NCBI GenBank assembly: GCA_950295325.1
Contig: OX485807.1
Span: forward strand, 50,806,440 to 50,870,439
Direction of reading: 5' to 3'
Length of the DNA stretch: 64,000 nucleotides
From: Polytrichum commune
Lineage: Eukaryota > Streptophyta > Polytrichopsida > Polytrichales > Polytrichaceae
Shown piece after piece: positions 34,701-46,313 of the stretch (position 1 is the first letter of the stretch; every line of letters starts with the position of its first letter). Under the pieces are notes generated by a model. That model was not told the origin of the DNA, searched no databases, and was given only the letters and a program-made list of their open reading frames with translations. The translations under genes and the position numbers were made by a program.

Positions 34701-36182
34701 TATGTGTTTATCTCTAGAAGTGGACTTTGGATAGAAGTACACAATCTCTTGTATTTATGTGACCAAAACTCAAAGATGTGGGTGTCTAGCCCTAGTTGCC
34801 AAATTTCACCACTCATTTATAAGAAAATATCCTCCTTACTACACTAGATATGATATTTAGTGTGACGTACTGTTTGGAGTTACACAATGCTATTATTTTC
34901 TCCCTATTAATGTAGATTTTTACCAGGTAAAAATGTTAATATCCTATAACATCCAAACAACCAATTTGACCTTTGTTAGCCAAAAAATGAGATATACAAT
35001 AAATAATTAGAGCATTGCGTGATTCCAAGTAGTAGGTGACACTAAATACAACAATATTTAGTGTTGTATGTTGTTTTTCAGCAACTCAATAAATATAATA
35101 TTCATGGGAATGAGTGGAGATGTTCCTCTTAATTAGTATCCACATCCTTAATTTTCTTAATTACACGAGACTCGTCGGAATTAGAACGACTCCAAAAGTA
35201 AGCTTCCTACCGTTTCAAGCAGCTCCTATTGACTACTACTACTAGGCCGGGGCATCGTGGCACTCAAGTAAAATCTTCCGGTAACAAAAATCGGATGAGT
35301 TCATCAAGAAGCTCGGATGAAGCTAACTTTAGTGAAACACCTCTGAGTTGGCATGTAAGACCCTTTTCCTCCCTTATAGCTATTATGAACTACTAGCTAT
35401 TATATAAATATCAATTAGTTGGCAATGGGCCATGATGTGGCTTTGGATGCTCTAAGCCTATTTTCTAACTTCCAATGAGTTGTTTTCAAGGCCATGATGT
35501 GGATTTAGATTCCACATGGTTATTTTGACAAATTTTACAAATCATGAACGTGTGCAACATGTGGTTATGACATGTTTTTATAGACATTTATTTATTCACA
35601 ACTCATTTATTTTGCACGGATATGATTTCTCAATCATTTGTAATATATCAAAATAATTTATGTCACCTTATGATAAATTGGTAAATTAAAATTAAATATA
35701 ATGATTATTATTATTCTATTTTATATACAAATATAATGAAAATTATTTGAAAATGACTAATATGCATCATATGATTTTTAAAGAGAATAAAATAGTATAA
35801 TAACTCATATAGGTTATAATTAGAAACTTATGATTTCCTGAGTATACCCCATCCATAACATTATCCCACAAGTCTAATTCTAAATAACATATCATTTATT
35901 TATGCTTCATATTACATTGTCTAAAACCAAAAAATATATAATTTTTGTTGTTATATGTTTTATATTTTATCTTCATTGTTTCACTTTGATCATCTTATGA
36001 ACACTTGTACTAATTTATCATGAAAATGAAAAAAAAAAATCAAATGGTAAGTCACAAAAATCATAACTTCGATGTCAATGAAGATTTTGTAATGTTTTTG
36101 CCCTCCAAATTAATTATATGCTTCATTGATGATTTCACGTTTGGAATGAAATTGCAATCAATTGCTTAATTACTAATTGGAA

Positions 36183-36188
<6 letters not shown>
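31706..36188. other. Intergenic, no recognised gene
   Basis: A C-tract (31698-31720) is followed by mixed AT-rich DNA. Simple repeat (GAT)n lies at 32108-32127. Minus-strand frames at 33573-33901 (NSPTWLAKRVLQDTSKSF) look slightly coding-like but carry no known motif. A small palindrome ACACTAAATACAACAATATT / TTAGTGT lies at about 35039-35068. Confidence 0.45.

Positions 36189-36222
<34 letters not shown>
36189..36222 (+). repeat. AT dinucleotide microsatellite
   Basis: About 34 bp of (TA)n. Confidence 0.9.
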
Positions 36223-36224
<2 letters not shown>

Positions 36225-36337
36225 AATTAGACCTTGAAGGTGAAGTGCACTCAATGTGGGATTTGAAGTCATGAGGCCTTCAAGAATGCAAAGGCAATAT
36301 TTTTTTTGAAGTTGGGTGGGGCGGGCATTAGTTTTTG

Positions 36338-36430
36338 GTTGGGTTCAGAATTTTGTTTAGAGGGTTGCCCCAGCCCGGATATAACACCCCCAAAAGTTCG
36401 TGAGGGGTATTTAACGTCCGCCCATGCTAA
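36338..36430 (+). repeat. Dispersed repeat C, copy 2
   Basis: GGTTGGGTTCAGAATTTTG, GGGTTGCCCCAGCCCGGATA, TAACACCCCCAAAAGTTCGT and GGGGTATTTAACGTCCGCCC run parallel to 29455-29545. Confidence 0.55.
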
Positions 36431-36716
36431 ACTTTTAAAAATAACCGGACTAGTAGGGATGGGTTGGCAATCCGTGATGCACCCACTTACTTCCAAATGA
36501 GGTGTTGTTTTTTTTATGACTAACCCCCTTTGTATTATTGCCTTAAGTATTGGATTAGACTAGGATAATTTAGAACTACTAAAACTTTATATTTTTGAAA
36601 CCTTTAAGACAAGTAGCCGACGACGTAAGATAATGTCTAAAGTGGTTCATCTCATCCATAAAGATGAATGAACTCTTATCGATGAGAATACATGAGTGCC
36701 ACGAATCCCCGGTCCT

Positions 36717-36770
36717 ACTACTACTACTACTACTACTCAGCTACTAGTACTCAGCTACTACTACGCAGCT
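36717..36770 (+). repeat. ACT/CTACTACTCAG simple repeat
   Basis: (CTA)n followed by repeats of CAGCTACTA. Confidence 0.8.
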
Positions 36771-36846
36771 ATGATAACTTATTTAGGTCGGTGAACTCTC
36801 GGCGGCCCTGAAGTCAAGTCATTCAATCATGTCATTCAAAGAACGA

Positions 36847-36879
<33 letters not shown>
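36847..36879 (+). repeat. ATT trinucleotide microsatellite
   Basis: About 11 uninterrupted ATT units. Confidence 0.95.
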
Positions 36880-36931
36880 CAGTTTTTGCAACTTTGGATT
36901 CATGGTTGGAGAACTGGCTCTCCGGAGGATG

Positions 36932-37043
36932 CCCCGGAAGATGGGGAAAGCGTGTTGACACTGCTGATGAAGCTACGCGGTGTGTTCCCCCGGAAGATGG
37001 GGAAAGCGTGTTGACACTGCTGATGAAGCTACGCGGTGTGTTC
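36932..37043 (+). repeat. Perfect 56-bp tandem duplication
   Basis: The unit starts CCCCGGAAGATGGGGAAAGC and ends GCTACGCGGTGTGTTC, and it is present twice back to back. The period is not a multiple of three, so a frame crossing it changes phase between copies. Confidence 0.9.
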
Positions 37044-38900
37044 CCCTTCGGACTCTTGCTGGAAGCCTCCTCCACACCCAGCTCTGCACACACTTCACCG
37101 TCTCTGTGGCTCCCTTGCTGCCAACCTCAGCCCATTTCTCGTCAATTGACAAGTGACATCTCTCATCGTCTCCTCATTGTTGATTCGTCTGCCCCGCCCA
37201 AGCTCCTTCAACTTCCTCGCAGGTGAAGCAACCCTTTCAGCGATGTGCACCATAGCCGACTAGTCCACGGGAACGCCATAGTTCTCACTTTGCTTCACCT
37301 GCACAGTTTGTTTCAGATCCGTGGGGAGGCTGTGTGCGGAGCAGTGGAATTATTTGAGGGTTAGGTGTCGGTGGTGTCCGGAGCTTTGAGGCTTGTGAAG
37401 GCAGCAAGAAACACTTGAGAGTTGTCCTTCAACTCAACTCGACTTGTGCCAGGAGGTGGTTGTTTTGAATACAACACCTTCCATCTTCGGAAAGTATAAC
37501 CTGAAATCCTTTTGTTTGAGGAAACGAAAGGTACTATATGTCACAAATCAAACTTATTTCCTAATGGAAGTGGTTTAAGTTAGTAAGGAAGTCGGGTTGT
37601 TTCATTTGGGCCTCAACTCTCTTTGCTTATGTTGGTTGTTTTGTGATGATGCACAACTCTTTTCGAAGGCAGATACAATGAACAATCAGTAACAGTTTGA
37701 GAAATTATATCGAAAAGGTGTTTTTGTGGAGGAATGTATAGAGCCATCCAGGTTGTCAATCCAAGGAAATGCGAACAACAATTGTATATATTATTCGACT
37801 TGTGTAGCTTTGGAGGACTGCAGAAGTTTATGGTTGGATGATGTGGTATAAAGTTAAATTGTCTGATGGGAGGGTGGACGTGCCAATTGTGATGCCAGGG
37901 ATTGCAGAAATTTGGAGTTGCCAGAAATTTGGAACGTACTATGATTTTGTGCAATTAAAGTTGGAGATTTGGTGGCCGGCATAGTCTAAGTTCAGAGTGA
38001 AATTAAGAAACGAATATACCACAATTTTTGATACTTCCAAGGCAGACAAATTAAGGATAGCATGTCCTTTGGTGGTAGTGGGAAGTGTTTGCATACACAT
38101 GGAGGTAAGTGGACTTCTGCTCCAACACATCCACCAAGCGGTTCTTCTTCTTGAACTTTTTCTTCTTCTCCGAGCACCACACGCCCAGACGGCCATCTTC
38201 GAACCAGGCTTCTGCATTGGCTTGGCTCTTTTATCACCACATGTATATTCTCATAACTCATGAACTTTTGTTTGTGCTTACGTGTTTTGTTTCGTCTTAT
38301 ACACCGCTTGCACACCCTGAACGGTGGACGTTTCAAAAAAATAGCCTCGTGTGTACGAGTGCCAACAATCCCAAACGTCTAACGTTCGGATAAAGTGTTC
38401 CAATAGAAAGTCATGACTCATACACGAGGACATGAGCAACTAGAAAATTTGTCACCAATCGTAAGCCATGATTTTTGACAAGAAAAATAGCTTGGTCATT
38501 TGTGTTATTCTGTTTTGAGAGTCGTGGAACGAGTCAAAACATTCAATGACCGTGATCTTGGTCAACCAACGTTAGTGGTGTATTAGTTGTGAATGGGGAG
38601 TTTTTGGGCACGTGTCAAGAGTTAGGAGGGTGTTTCTAGTCTTGGGCTTAACTTAGTATCACAGGGTGGCTTTGGTTCTGAGTTTCTCCATGTGGTGTTT
38701 CACTTGTGTTTCACTGCAATTGACGAACTCTAGATAGATAGCGAAATGTTTCTCTAAATTCTCGAAGTGGAGAAATGGTTAAATCCATATGCCAAGGGTG
38801 TTGTTGGTATCAAGTCCGAGATTTTGGAAGGTGATCTCAGTCCTTCTCCCTCTGCCCTTAGAATGGTTGCGAGGTTGTGTTTGAAGGCTCTTGCTAGGTT
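37044..38900. other. Intergenic, moderate GC, no firm gene
   Basis: It is less AT-rich than its neighbours. The minus strand at about 38100-38230 reads AEAWFEDGRLGVWCSEKKKK then KNRLVDVLEQKSTYLHV, with an open frame in a phase different from its longer neighbours. It may be an isolated exon. No domain was recognised. Confidence 0.3.
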
Positions 38901-38916
38901 TCTTAGGGTTTCTTAA

Positions 38917-38927
38917 CATATATAAGG
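38917..38927 (+). promoter_or_regulatory. Candidate TATA box upstream of the TIR-NLR gene
   Basis: CATATATAAGG lies 556 bp before the first ATG (39483), with AGGGTTTCTTAGGGTTTC-like text just upstream. This would imply a long leader. The call rests on the motif only. Confidence 0.3.
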
Positions 38928-39482
38928 TTTGAAAGGCGAGTCAAGCAAACGAGGTATGTACAATGATATACTGAGTCTTCAATACTACTTAGGCGTCCAT
39001 ATGTCTCACTCACTATCTAGATCAATAGTAACGTCTTGCTCACAAAGTAACGTCTAGGTGGCATTTATCCCTAAACTGCAAGTTTTCATTATAGGGTTAA
39101 TATGTATACAATACGAAGAGTGATTTTGAAGGCGTAAACAAGCATGTATTAGGATTGGATGGACCAAAGTTTCCAATCTTTGTCATAGCAGATGCAATGA
39201 GGTGCCCACATCAAAGTTGTTAAGCTGGCATTTAGTATGTCAACTTTTGTTGAAGATTGTAATGTATTAGGAACTCAAGCTTGTTGGCAACATTTGTAAA
39301 TAGTAGCATCATTTGCATGTCTTTCACATGATTTGCATTGGTTACAAGATTATGTTGATTGTATAACATTGCCCATAGGTTGAATGATGACAGGAAAATA
39401 ATAAAAATTGCACATTTGCATCATTTTATATTCATTTTGTGCAATCAATTTTAATGCAGAATTTGCCCAGTGTCACGGAGCT

Positions 39483-42400
39483 ATGGCGAGTGAGGCTAGT
39501 TGCTCCCACCATTCACCTATGACGATGGAAGCCACAAGGGAGAGTAAGATCTAGTTTGAACCGAGGCGTTTTGACTTGTTTAGAAATTTCTCTGTGTGGC
39601 ATATTAGTTTATCGTATGTCGATAGAGGAGGTTTTGATAACAAATATTATAGGTTAGAAAGTAAGACATTGCGGAGATTTGTACCAACCAATCACCTTGT
39701 TGATGTGCAGATAACTTTGAAAAGTACGATGTTTTTTTAAGCCATCGAGGCCCAGACACAAAGACAAGGTTTGTGGGCTTTTTGTATGAGGACCTCAAAA
39801 GACAAGGGTTGCAACCATACCTAGATTGCAAATCTATTCGTATTGGTGAAGAGTGTTGGAATTCTATCAAGGATGGAATCAAGAAAACTCCGATAGTTGT
39901 GGTGGTCTTTTCAGAGAGATATGCAGAGTCCGAGTGGTGTTTGAAGGAACTACATGTCATGTTGAAGGGTCATCCACGCAAGGAGATTCTTCCAGTATTC
40001 TACAATGTGACACCTTGGGATTTGCGTAATCCAGAAAGAGGTCAATTTAAAGATGGATTCGAGAAGTTGAAAAAGAAATTCAACTCAAACCTCATTGAAC
40101 AATGGAAAGCAGATTTGGAAAAAGCTTCTAAACTTATGGGTTGGGAGCACTCCGATAAATCAACAAGGTACTTTATATCCATAATATATCGTGTTGTGAA
40201 ATGGTCTAGATGGTTAAACTACATCATTCTTGACATGAGACCTAGAATGTTATCGTATGTGCATGGATTGTGTTATTAGAAGTTTTAGATGTTAACTCTA
40301 CATTATTCTTATTCCAAACTAAATTTTATTATAATTGGTTGTTTGTAGAAGCTTGGAAGTGGAATTGGTGGCAAAGGTTGTCAAAAGAGTATTGGAATTG
40401 GCGAACAAGTCATTGCCTTTGGATGTGGGTGAACATGTGGTTGGTCTAAAAGAAGTTGCCGACGAGTTGATTCAATGCCAAGTCTTCGAGAAGGGAGTTT
40501 CTGCGTTGGGTTTGTGGGGAATGGGCGGAATCGGAAAGTCGACTTTGGCAAAAGAGTTATATAACCAATTGTGCAAAAGATTCGAAGCAAGTTGTTATGT
40601 TGAGGATGTAACAGACAAAGTAATGCAAGGTCATGGAGTGGTGGAGATTCAAAAGCGGTTGTTGAAGGATCTTTGTATAAATCCGATCGATAATGATAAC
40701 AAATCGGAGTTGAAACCTATTCTTGAAGAAAGGCTAAGCAAGAAAAGAATTGTTGTGGTCTTGGATGATGTTTCTAATGTTGAGATGTTGAATTACATGA
40801 TGACACGCAAGATGTTAAAAAAAGGTAGCGTATGCATTGTGACATCACGCGACATGCGTGTGTTTGAAGCTTCGAACATATTTGAACTCAACAAGCGAGA
40901 GGTTTATGTTCATGAGGTCAAAATGTTGAACAATGAAGATTCGAAACGTGTGTTTATATCTTTTGCCTTTGCAAGGGATTGTGAAGTGAGACCTAAATAT
41001 GAAGCATTGGCGACAAAGATCAGTAAGCTATGTTGTGGAGTTCCATTGGCGTTGAAAGTTTTTGGAGCTCTCTTGAGGGGTGAGGTGAATCTGCATGTGT
41101 GGAAGGATGTAAAGAGGAAGTTGAAGTCCGGTGGGATTTTGGATGATAAGAATATCTTGAAGTGTCTTCGAATTAGCTATGATTCTCTTGAAGAAAAAGA
41201 GAAAAATATATTTTTGGATATTGCATGTGCTTTACTTGGAGAGTTAGAGGATATGGGTATATGCATTTGGAGATCACAAGAATGGGAGCCTAGCTTGGGC
41301 ATCCGGAATCTTAAAAAGAAGGCACTCATTTCAGTGAGTTTAGAAGGTGCCTTTATAATGCATGACCACTTAAGGGACATGGGACGCGAAATTGAAAGAG
41401 TTGAAGCAGGGGATAATACACGCCGCTTATGGATGCCTAAGTCCTTATCATTATTGGAGGAGAGAAAGGTACACATTTTCAATGCATAAGGCTTTTGATT
41501 AAATATGAGCCATGGATTATTGACAACTCAATATTTGAACAACCAAATATATGAGCTTGATTGTGAAACTATCTAACATCATTGGTTTTAAGCCATTGGA
41601 ATCTATTTAACTTGACAAACACTTTATAATCTTCATGACCTCTTTTAAGCTGAAAAACCAAAGACAACGCCAGACAAAGGTTGGCGTGAATCCAACATAA
41701 TTGATGGATGCTTCATCTTTGACCTAGGGGGTGGACTCTTCGTACCATGTACAATCTAACGTGAGTGTAAGAAGAGTTATTATTTGAGGCATTATCGTAC
41801 GTACATGGTATACATATGGGAGAGGTTTCATTTATCTTTGGTGTGTACATTTGAAAAAGCTAATATCAATAAATTTGAAGTGAAGGTAGATGTACAAAAG
41901 GGGGCCCTAAGGTTTAGAGATTTTTTTGGAGAATAGATGTGTTATTTTTATTCATTTCACATTTTCATTTATTGTTGTCATATGGTAATTGTCCTCAATA
42001 ATTACCATGTCCATTCTTGTTAAGATTTGCATTTGGATTCTAAGTTTTACAAATTGAAGGCTCTTGGAGAGCTCATGGGCTCCCTTGAATTTTGCTCTCT
42101 GGATTGTGAGTAAATTATTGTGTTGAGTTACATGCTATGCATGAAAAAATGTTCAGTGACTTTCTCATTGGAAATCGAAAGTGGACTTTATATGTGATAA
42201 GGTCCTATTATGTTAATGATTTCTATATTGTATATATAGTGGAGGCATTTATAACATTAAATTCAAAAGCTTGGTATAAATACACGAGTCCATTTTCTAG
42301 CATGCCAATAGTATGTATACATTTATTTTTCTTTATAAACTTGTTGTATATAAGGGGTTTAATATCATAGTGACCCACGTACGTCATTTAGGTTTCAATT

Positions 42401-44484
42401 AAGAGTCCACATGCCGGGATCTTTGATTATAGCCGCAAGCTCATATGTGAACCATAAACGGCTTTATAGAGCATGGTTATTGGACAAGTGTTATTGCATC
42501 TTGTCAAAGGTAGTCCCTTTTGGTGAAAGCCAAAAAACAATATAGGCCCATATGAAGATTAAAACCTTGGCCTAAACGTGGATCCATTTGTGTTGTGAAA
42601 GGGGGGGATCTACCTGGATCTTAGAAATGAAGTTGAACTTCCAATGCAAGGAAATTGATGGTATTGGTATATTAGAGTTAAATTATACATATTAATAGTG
42701 ATTTATATTTATCTAAGCTTGGTGCTAGATAGAATAATTATTTAACCTCAAACTAATATACATGTGACATGGATGGTTGTGTGCAGGCATTGCCTCATTC
42801 TCTTCAAACTTTGGTTATCACGCATATAAAACCACACATGAACCTTGCCCTTTCCGACATGAAGGAATTACGAATATTGATATGTGATGGCACCGTCAAT
42901 TTGATTGCAATACCACAAAATTTGCGTGGGCTCTATTATTCCGAAGAGAGTTCTTGGGGACAGTATATTCAAGTAGTACCCAAAAATAATCAATTGGCAT
43001 TTTTGAATCGGTCGGGCGTTAAACGTACATATGACTTTGAAAGTTTTTTTAATGAAAAGGCCATATCAGGTTTTACTGCAAAGCATTACAACTTGCGATA
43101 CTTGGAACTTCGTTGGTGTTATTCATTACACTCTTGCCCATGTGTGGGTGATTTATTTGCCTTGGAGGAACTTTCTTTTGACTGGTGTGTGAACCTTGAA
43201 GAGTTGCCCAACCTACAACAACTCGCACGCTTACGGAAGTTGAACATTCGTTGTGGTGATTCAATCGTAGCGGTGCCGGGGTTAGACAACTTAGTGGCCT
43301 TGGAGGAACTTTCTATTGACTTTTGTTCGAAGCTTGAAGAGTTGCCCAACCTACAACAACTCACGTGTTTACGGAAATTGAACATTTGTTGGTGTGGTGC
43401 AATCGTAGCGGTGCCGGGGTTTGGCAACTTAGTGACCTTGGAGAATCTTTCTTTTGACTCTTGTTCGAAGCTTAAAGAGTTGCCCAACCTACAACAACTC
43501 ACGCGGTTAAGGAAATTGAACATTGAAAGTTGTGCTTCAATCGTAGCGGTGCCGGGGTTAGGCAACTTAGTGGCCTTGGAGGAGTTTATAGCCTCAGAGT
43601 GCCATAGCCTTGTTGCGTTGCCGGACATGCACAAGCTGACAAACTTACAATTATTGGATTCGAGTGATTGCTCTTCACTTAAAGGGGTTCCAGGCTTATG
43701 TGAATTGATAGCTTTGCAAACATTATTTATTGATCATCAAGCAGTACAAGCTGGCTTTAATCCTCACAAGTTGAACAAATTAGTCACCCTAAGTGTGTGT
43801 GATTGGAGTGCATCACCAGCTTTTACTGATGTGGTGAGTTTGGAACATCTATTTATATATGGGTCGGGGGAGGGCATTGAAATGATGCCCAATCTCCTGA
43901 ATCTAACAAGATTACAAAGGGTAAGGGTTTGGAACTGCAAGTTTAAGGATGTGTCATGTTTGGGCAACTTGATTTCCTTACGAAGTTTATCAATATCCAA
44001 TTGCCATAGCTTGGAGACATTCCCTGATATGCTCAAGTTGACAAGATTGAAAAAATTGAGAATCAAATGCTGCCGAAATATTATGCTCTGGGCAGGGGTG
44101 AGCATATCGAAGTCCTTGGACACTCTTTGGGTCGACCGACCTCGAATTGGAACTGGAATGGCGCTACACACTTTGAGACTTGCTAGACTTTGGCCATGGA
44201 GATGTAGAGAGCTACCAGATCTGAGTTTGTTCCCGGAATTGAAAGAGTTGACTATTTATGATTGTCCGAGTTTGGAGAGGTTGATCAGCACTATGCCCAT
44301 GACTGCGTTGGAACGTCTCGACATAGACCATTGCAAAGCATTGCAAGAAGTGCCCGATTTGAGTCAGTGTAAACTTTTGAGTCACTTCAAGATTTGGTAC
44401 TGTGGGAACATATGTTTCACTACAGATGACATTATGAAGCTAGAAGCAATGTGTCCTGGGCTGAAAATAGACTTCCGCTCCTAG
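39483..44484 (+). CDS. TIR-NB-ARC-LRR immune receptor (TNL)
   Basis: Intracellular receptor of the plant NLR class; TIR domains of this class cleave NAD+ to start defence signalling. Exons are 39483-39543, 39711-40167, 40349-41468 and 42787-44484, with phases agreeing (about 1111 aa). The start is the first ATG of exon 1 (MASEASCSHH). TIR motifs are YDVFLSHRGPDTK (residues 26-38), SIRIGEE and SEWCLKEL, with the conserved Glu at about 100. NB-ARC motifs are GLWGMGGIGKSTLAK (P-loop, Lys about 236), RIVVVLDDVS, VCIVTSRD, CGVPLALKVFG, FLDIACALLG and IMHDHLRDMG (MHD at 510-512). LRRs fill exon 4 and include three near-identical 46-residue modules. All key residues are present and no stop interrupts, so it is probably functional. 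A small exon in the 1.3-kb intron 3 cannot be excluded. The partner or effector is unknown. Confidence 0.93.
43160..43614 (+). repeat. 138-bp intragenic LRR modules (three copies)
   Basis: GAGTTGCCCAACCTACAACA starts at 43201, 43339 and 43477, exactly 138 bp apart. Each unit encodes two LRRs: ELPNLQQLxxLRKLNI and then IVAVPGxxNLVxLExLSxD. A fourth, diverged unit begins near 43615. The differences cluster at the solvent-exposed positions after LRKLNI and LSxD. Confidence 0.9.
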
Positions 44485-45267
44485 CAAGCCATATTGAAGA
44501 GGAGGAAAACGATTGGGCCAATTGATCGGGCATTTGATACTGGTGATCGAAACTTGTAGTTGCAGGCCCGAAATGGGCATGGCTTTGTACAATTGGATGA
44601 AACACATGTGATTGAAACTGCCCTACTTTCAGAGGCTTTGTCTCATACTCATCCATGTATGGTCTCACCAATGTTCAAAAATGTGAATTTGAAAGTGCAA
44701 AGTAGTAGATGGGCTTTCAACTAGTGCATATAAATATGGTAACCAAAATGTCATGAGCCATGATATGATGTAGTTCATGTTTTGTAGATGGTTATGAGGT
44801 GGAAAAGTAGATCATTCAAACATTATATTGTGTCTGTAAACATCAGTTGTTACATATTTTGAATAGTCTTGGATTGGTTTGGAGTATGTAAACTCACTCA
44901 TCGTTGGATGAAAGGACTCAAGTTAAAACAAGACCCCTACATGTTGCGGGCCGATTAAATCCAACAAGACCTTACTTACAATGTAATTGGGGGTGTCTCA
45001 TGTCATTCCCGAAATAAAAACATCTTTGAAAAGCCTTTACTTTTTCTAAAATTTTTTTTTCCCACTTACACCTTCCTAATGGTCCCATAATTGTATATAG
45101 ACATGAAAGTACTTGACTTTTCTTAATACATCGAATACATGCATGTGTACATGTGATTAATATTTGATATCCTTGGCTTCTCCTCCAAAACACTAATGCT
45201 TCAAATATGGCTACTATTGGCAATGGATGAATGGTCTTTGACCTTTACGGGTGTAAGGGGCTCAATG
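44485..45267. other. 3' flank of the TNL gene
   Basis: Probably 3' UTR and spacer. CACAATGTAATTGG-type AT-rich text is present, but no confident poly(A) signal can be chosen. Confidence 0.4.
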
Positions 45268-45269
45268 TA

Positions 45270-46310
45270 CAGTGGGGTGACACCGAAATTGGCACCTTGT
45301 GCAATTCCAGGGATAGTGCCCACATTGCTGCCAACTTTGACACCCTCCCGAGCGCTGGAAAATTGTTATTTATACATGAAATTTTAGACACACAATCATT
45401 GTTATGTTGACAACATGTGTACCAAATTTCAAACCTAGGAGATCGATTTTAAAAAAGATATTCAAGATATACTAACAAGGGGTAGCTGTAAGAAATGTTT
45501 CATAGCTGCCAACTTTGACACCCTCCCAAGGATTGAAGAATTTTTTTTTTCACATGGAATTTTTGGAGTAGGAACATCTTTATGTTTTTTACACATGTGA
45601 AAAAATTCAAGTCCAAAAGACCCACAAAAAAAATGATATTCCAAATCTACCAACGGGTGTAGTTGTGAGAAACAAAGGGGAGAATCGTTTCACAACTTCC
45701 AACTTTGATAGCCTCCCTAGGGCTGAGAATCTGTTATTTCAATATGAAATTTTTTTCCTTGAAATTTTTGTCACATGATCTTTATGATGTTGATGTTGAT
45801 CACATGTATGAAAATTTTCAAGGCCAAAAATTTCATATTGGAATAACAGATTCTTAGCCCTAGGGAGGCTATCAAAGTTGGAAGTTGTGAAACAATTCTC
45901 CCCTTTGTTTCTCACAACTACACCCGTTGGTAGATTTGGAATATCATTTTTTTTGTGGGTCTTTTGGACTTGAATTTTTTCACATGTGTAAAAAACATAA
46001 AGGTGTTCCTACTCCAAAAATTTCATGTGAAAAAAAAAATTCTTCAATCCTTGGGAGGGTGTCAAAGTTGGCAGCTATGAAACATTTCTTACAGCTACCC
46101 CTTGTTAGTATATCTTGAATATCTTTTTTAAAATCAATCTCCTAGCTTTGAAATTTGGTACACATGTTGTCAACATAACAATGATTGTGTGTCTAAAATT
46201 TCATGTATAAATAACAAATTTCCAGCGCTCGGGAGGGTGTCAAAGTTGGCAGCAATGTGGGCACTATCCCTGGAATTGCACAAGGTGCCAATTTCAGTGT
46301 CACCCCACTG
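45270..46310. mobile_element. 1.04-kb near-perfect palindrome (foldback, Tc1/mariner-like tips)
   Basis: The left arm starts TACAGTGGGGTGACACC. The right arm ends with its complement GTGTCACCCCACTGTA. TA lies on each side (45268-45269 and 46311-46312). The arms of about 500 bp pair over nearly all of their length with few mismatches and short indels; the loop is about 40 bp near 45790. Each arm is itself a tandem repeat: GCCAACTTTGACACCCTCCC-type units start near 45327, 45505 and 45695 (periods 178 and 190). Paired small frames at 45462-45653 (-) and 45927-46118 (+) are mirror images of one another. The CAGT...ACTG tips with TA fit a foldback Tc1/mariner-type element. Confidence 0.85.
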
Positions 46311-46313
46311 TAC

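Noticed and set aside
36894-37226. 110-codon frame across the 56-bp duplication
   Set aside because: It reads the duplicated unit in two different phases and has no domain, so it is likely chance in GC-richer DNA.
37992-38336. Overlapping minus-strand frames rich in Arg/Lys/Glu
   Set aside because: Three frames are open at once with no domain. Only a short third-frame segment looks exon-like, too little to call a gene.
43073-44171. Long minus-strand frames opposite the LRR exon
   Set aside because: They are antisense shadows of a repetitive, codon-biased exon. The sense frame has clear LRR motifs.
45462-46118. Two nearly identical 63-codon frames on opposite strands
   Set aside because: They are the same sequence read in the two arms of the palindrome. 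The coding look is a by-product of the inverted repeat.
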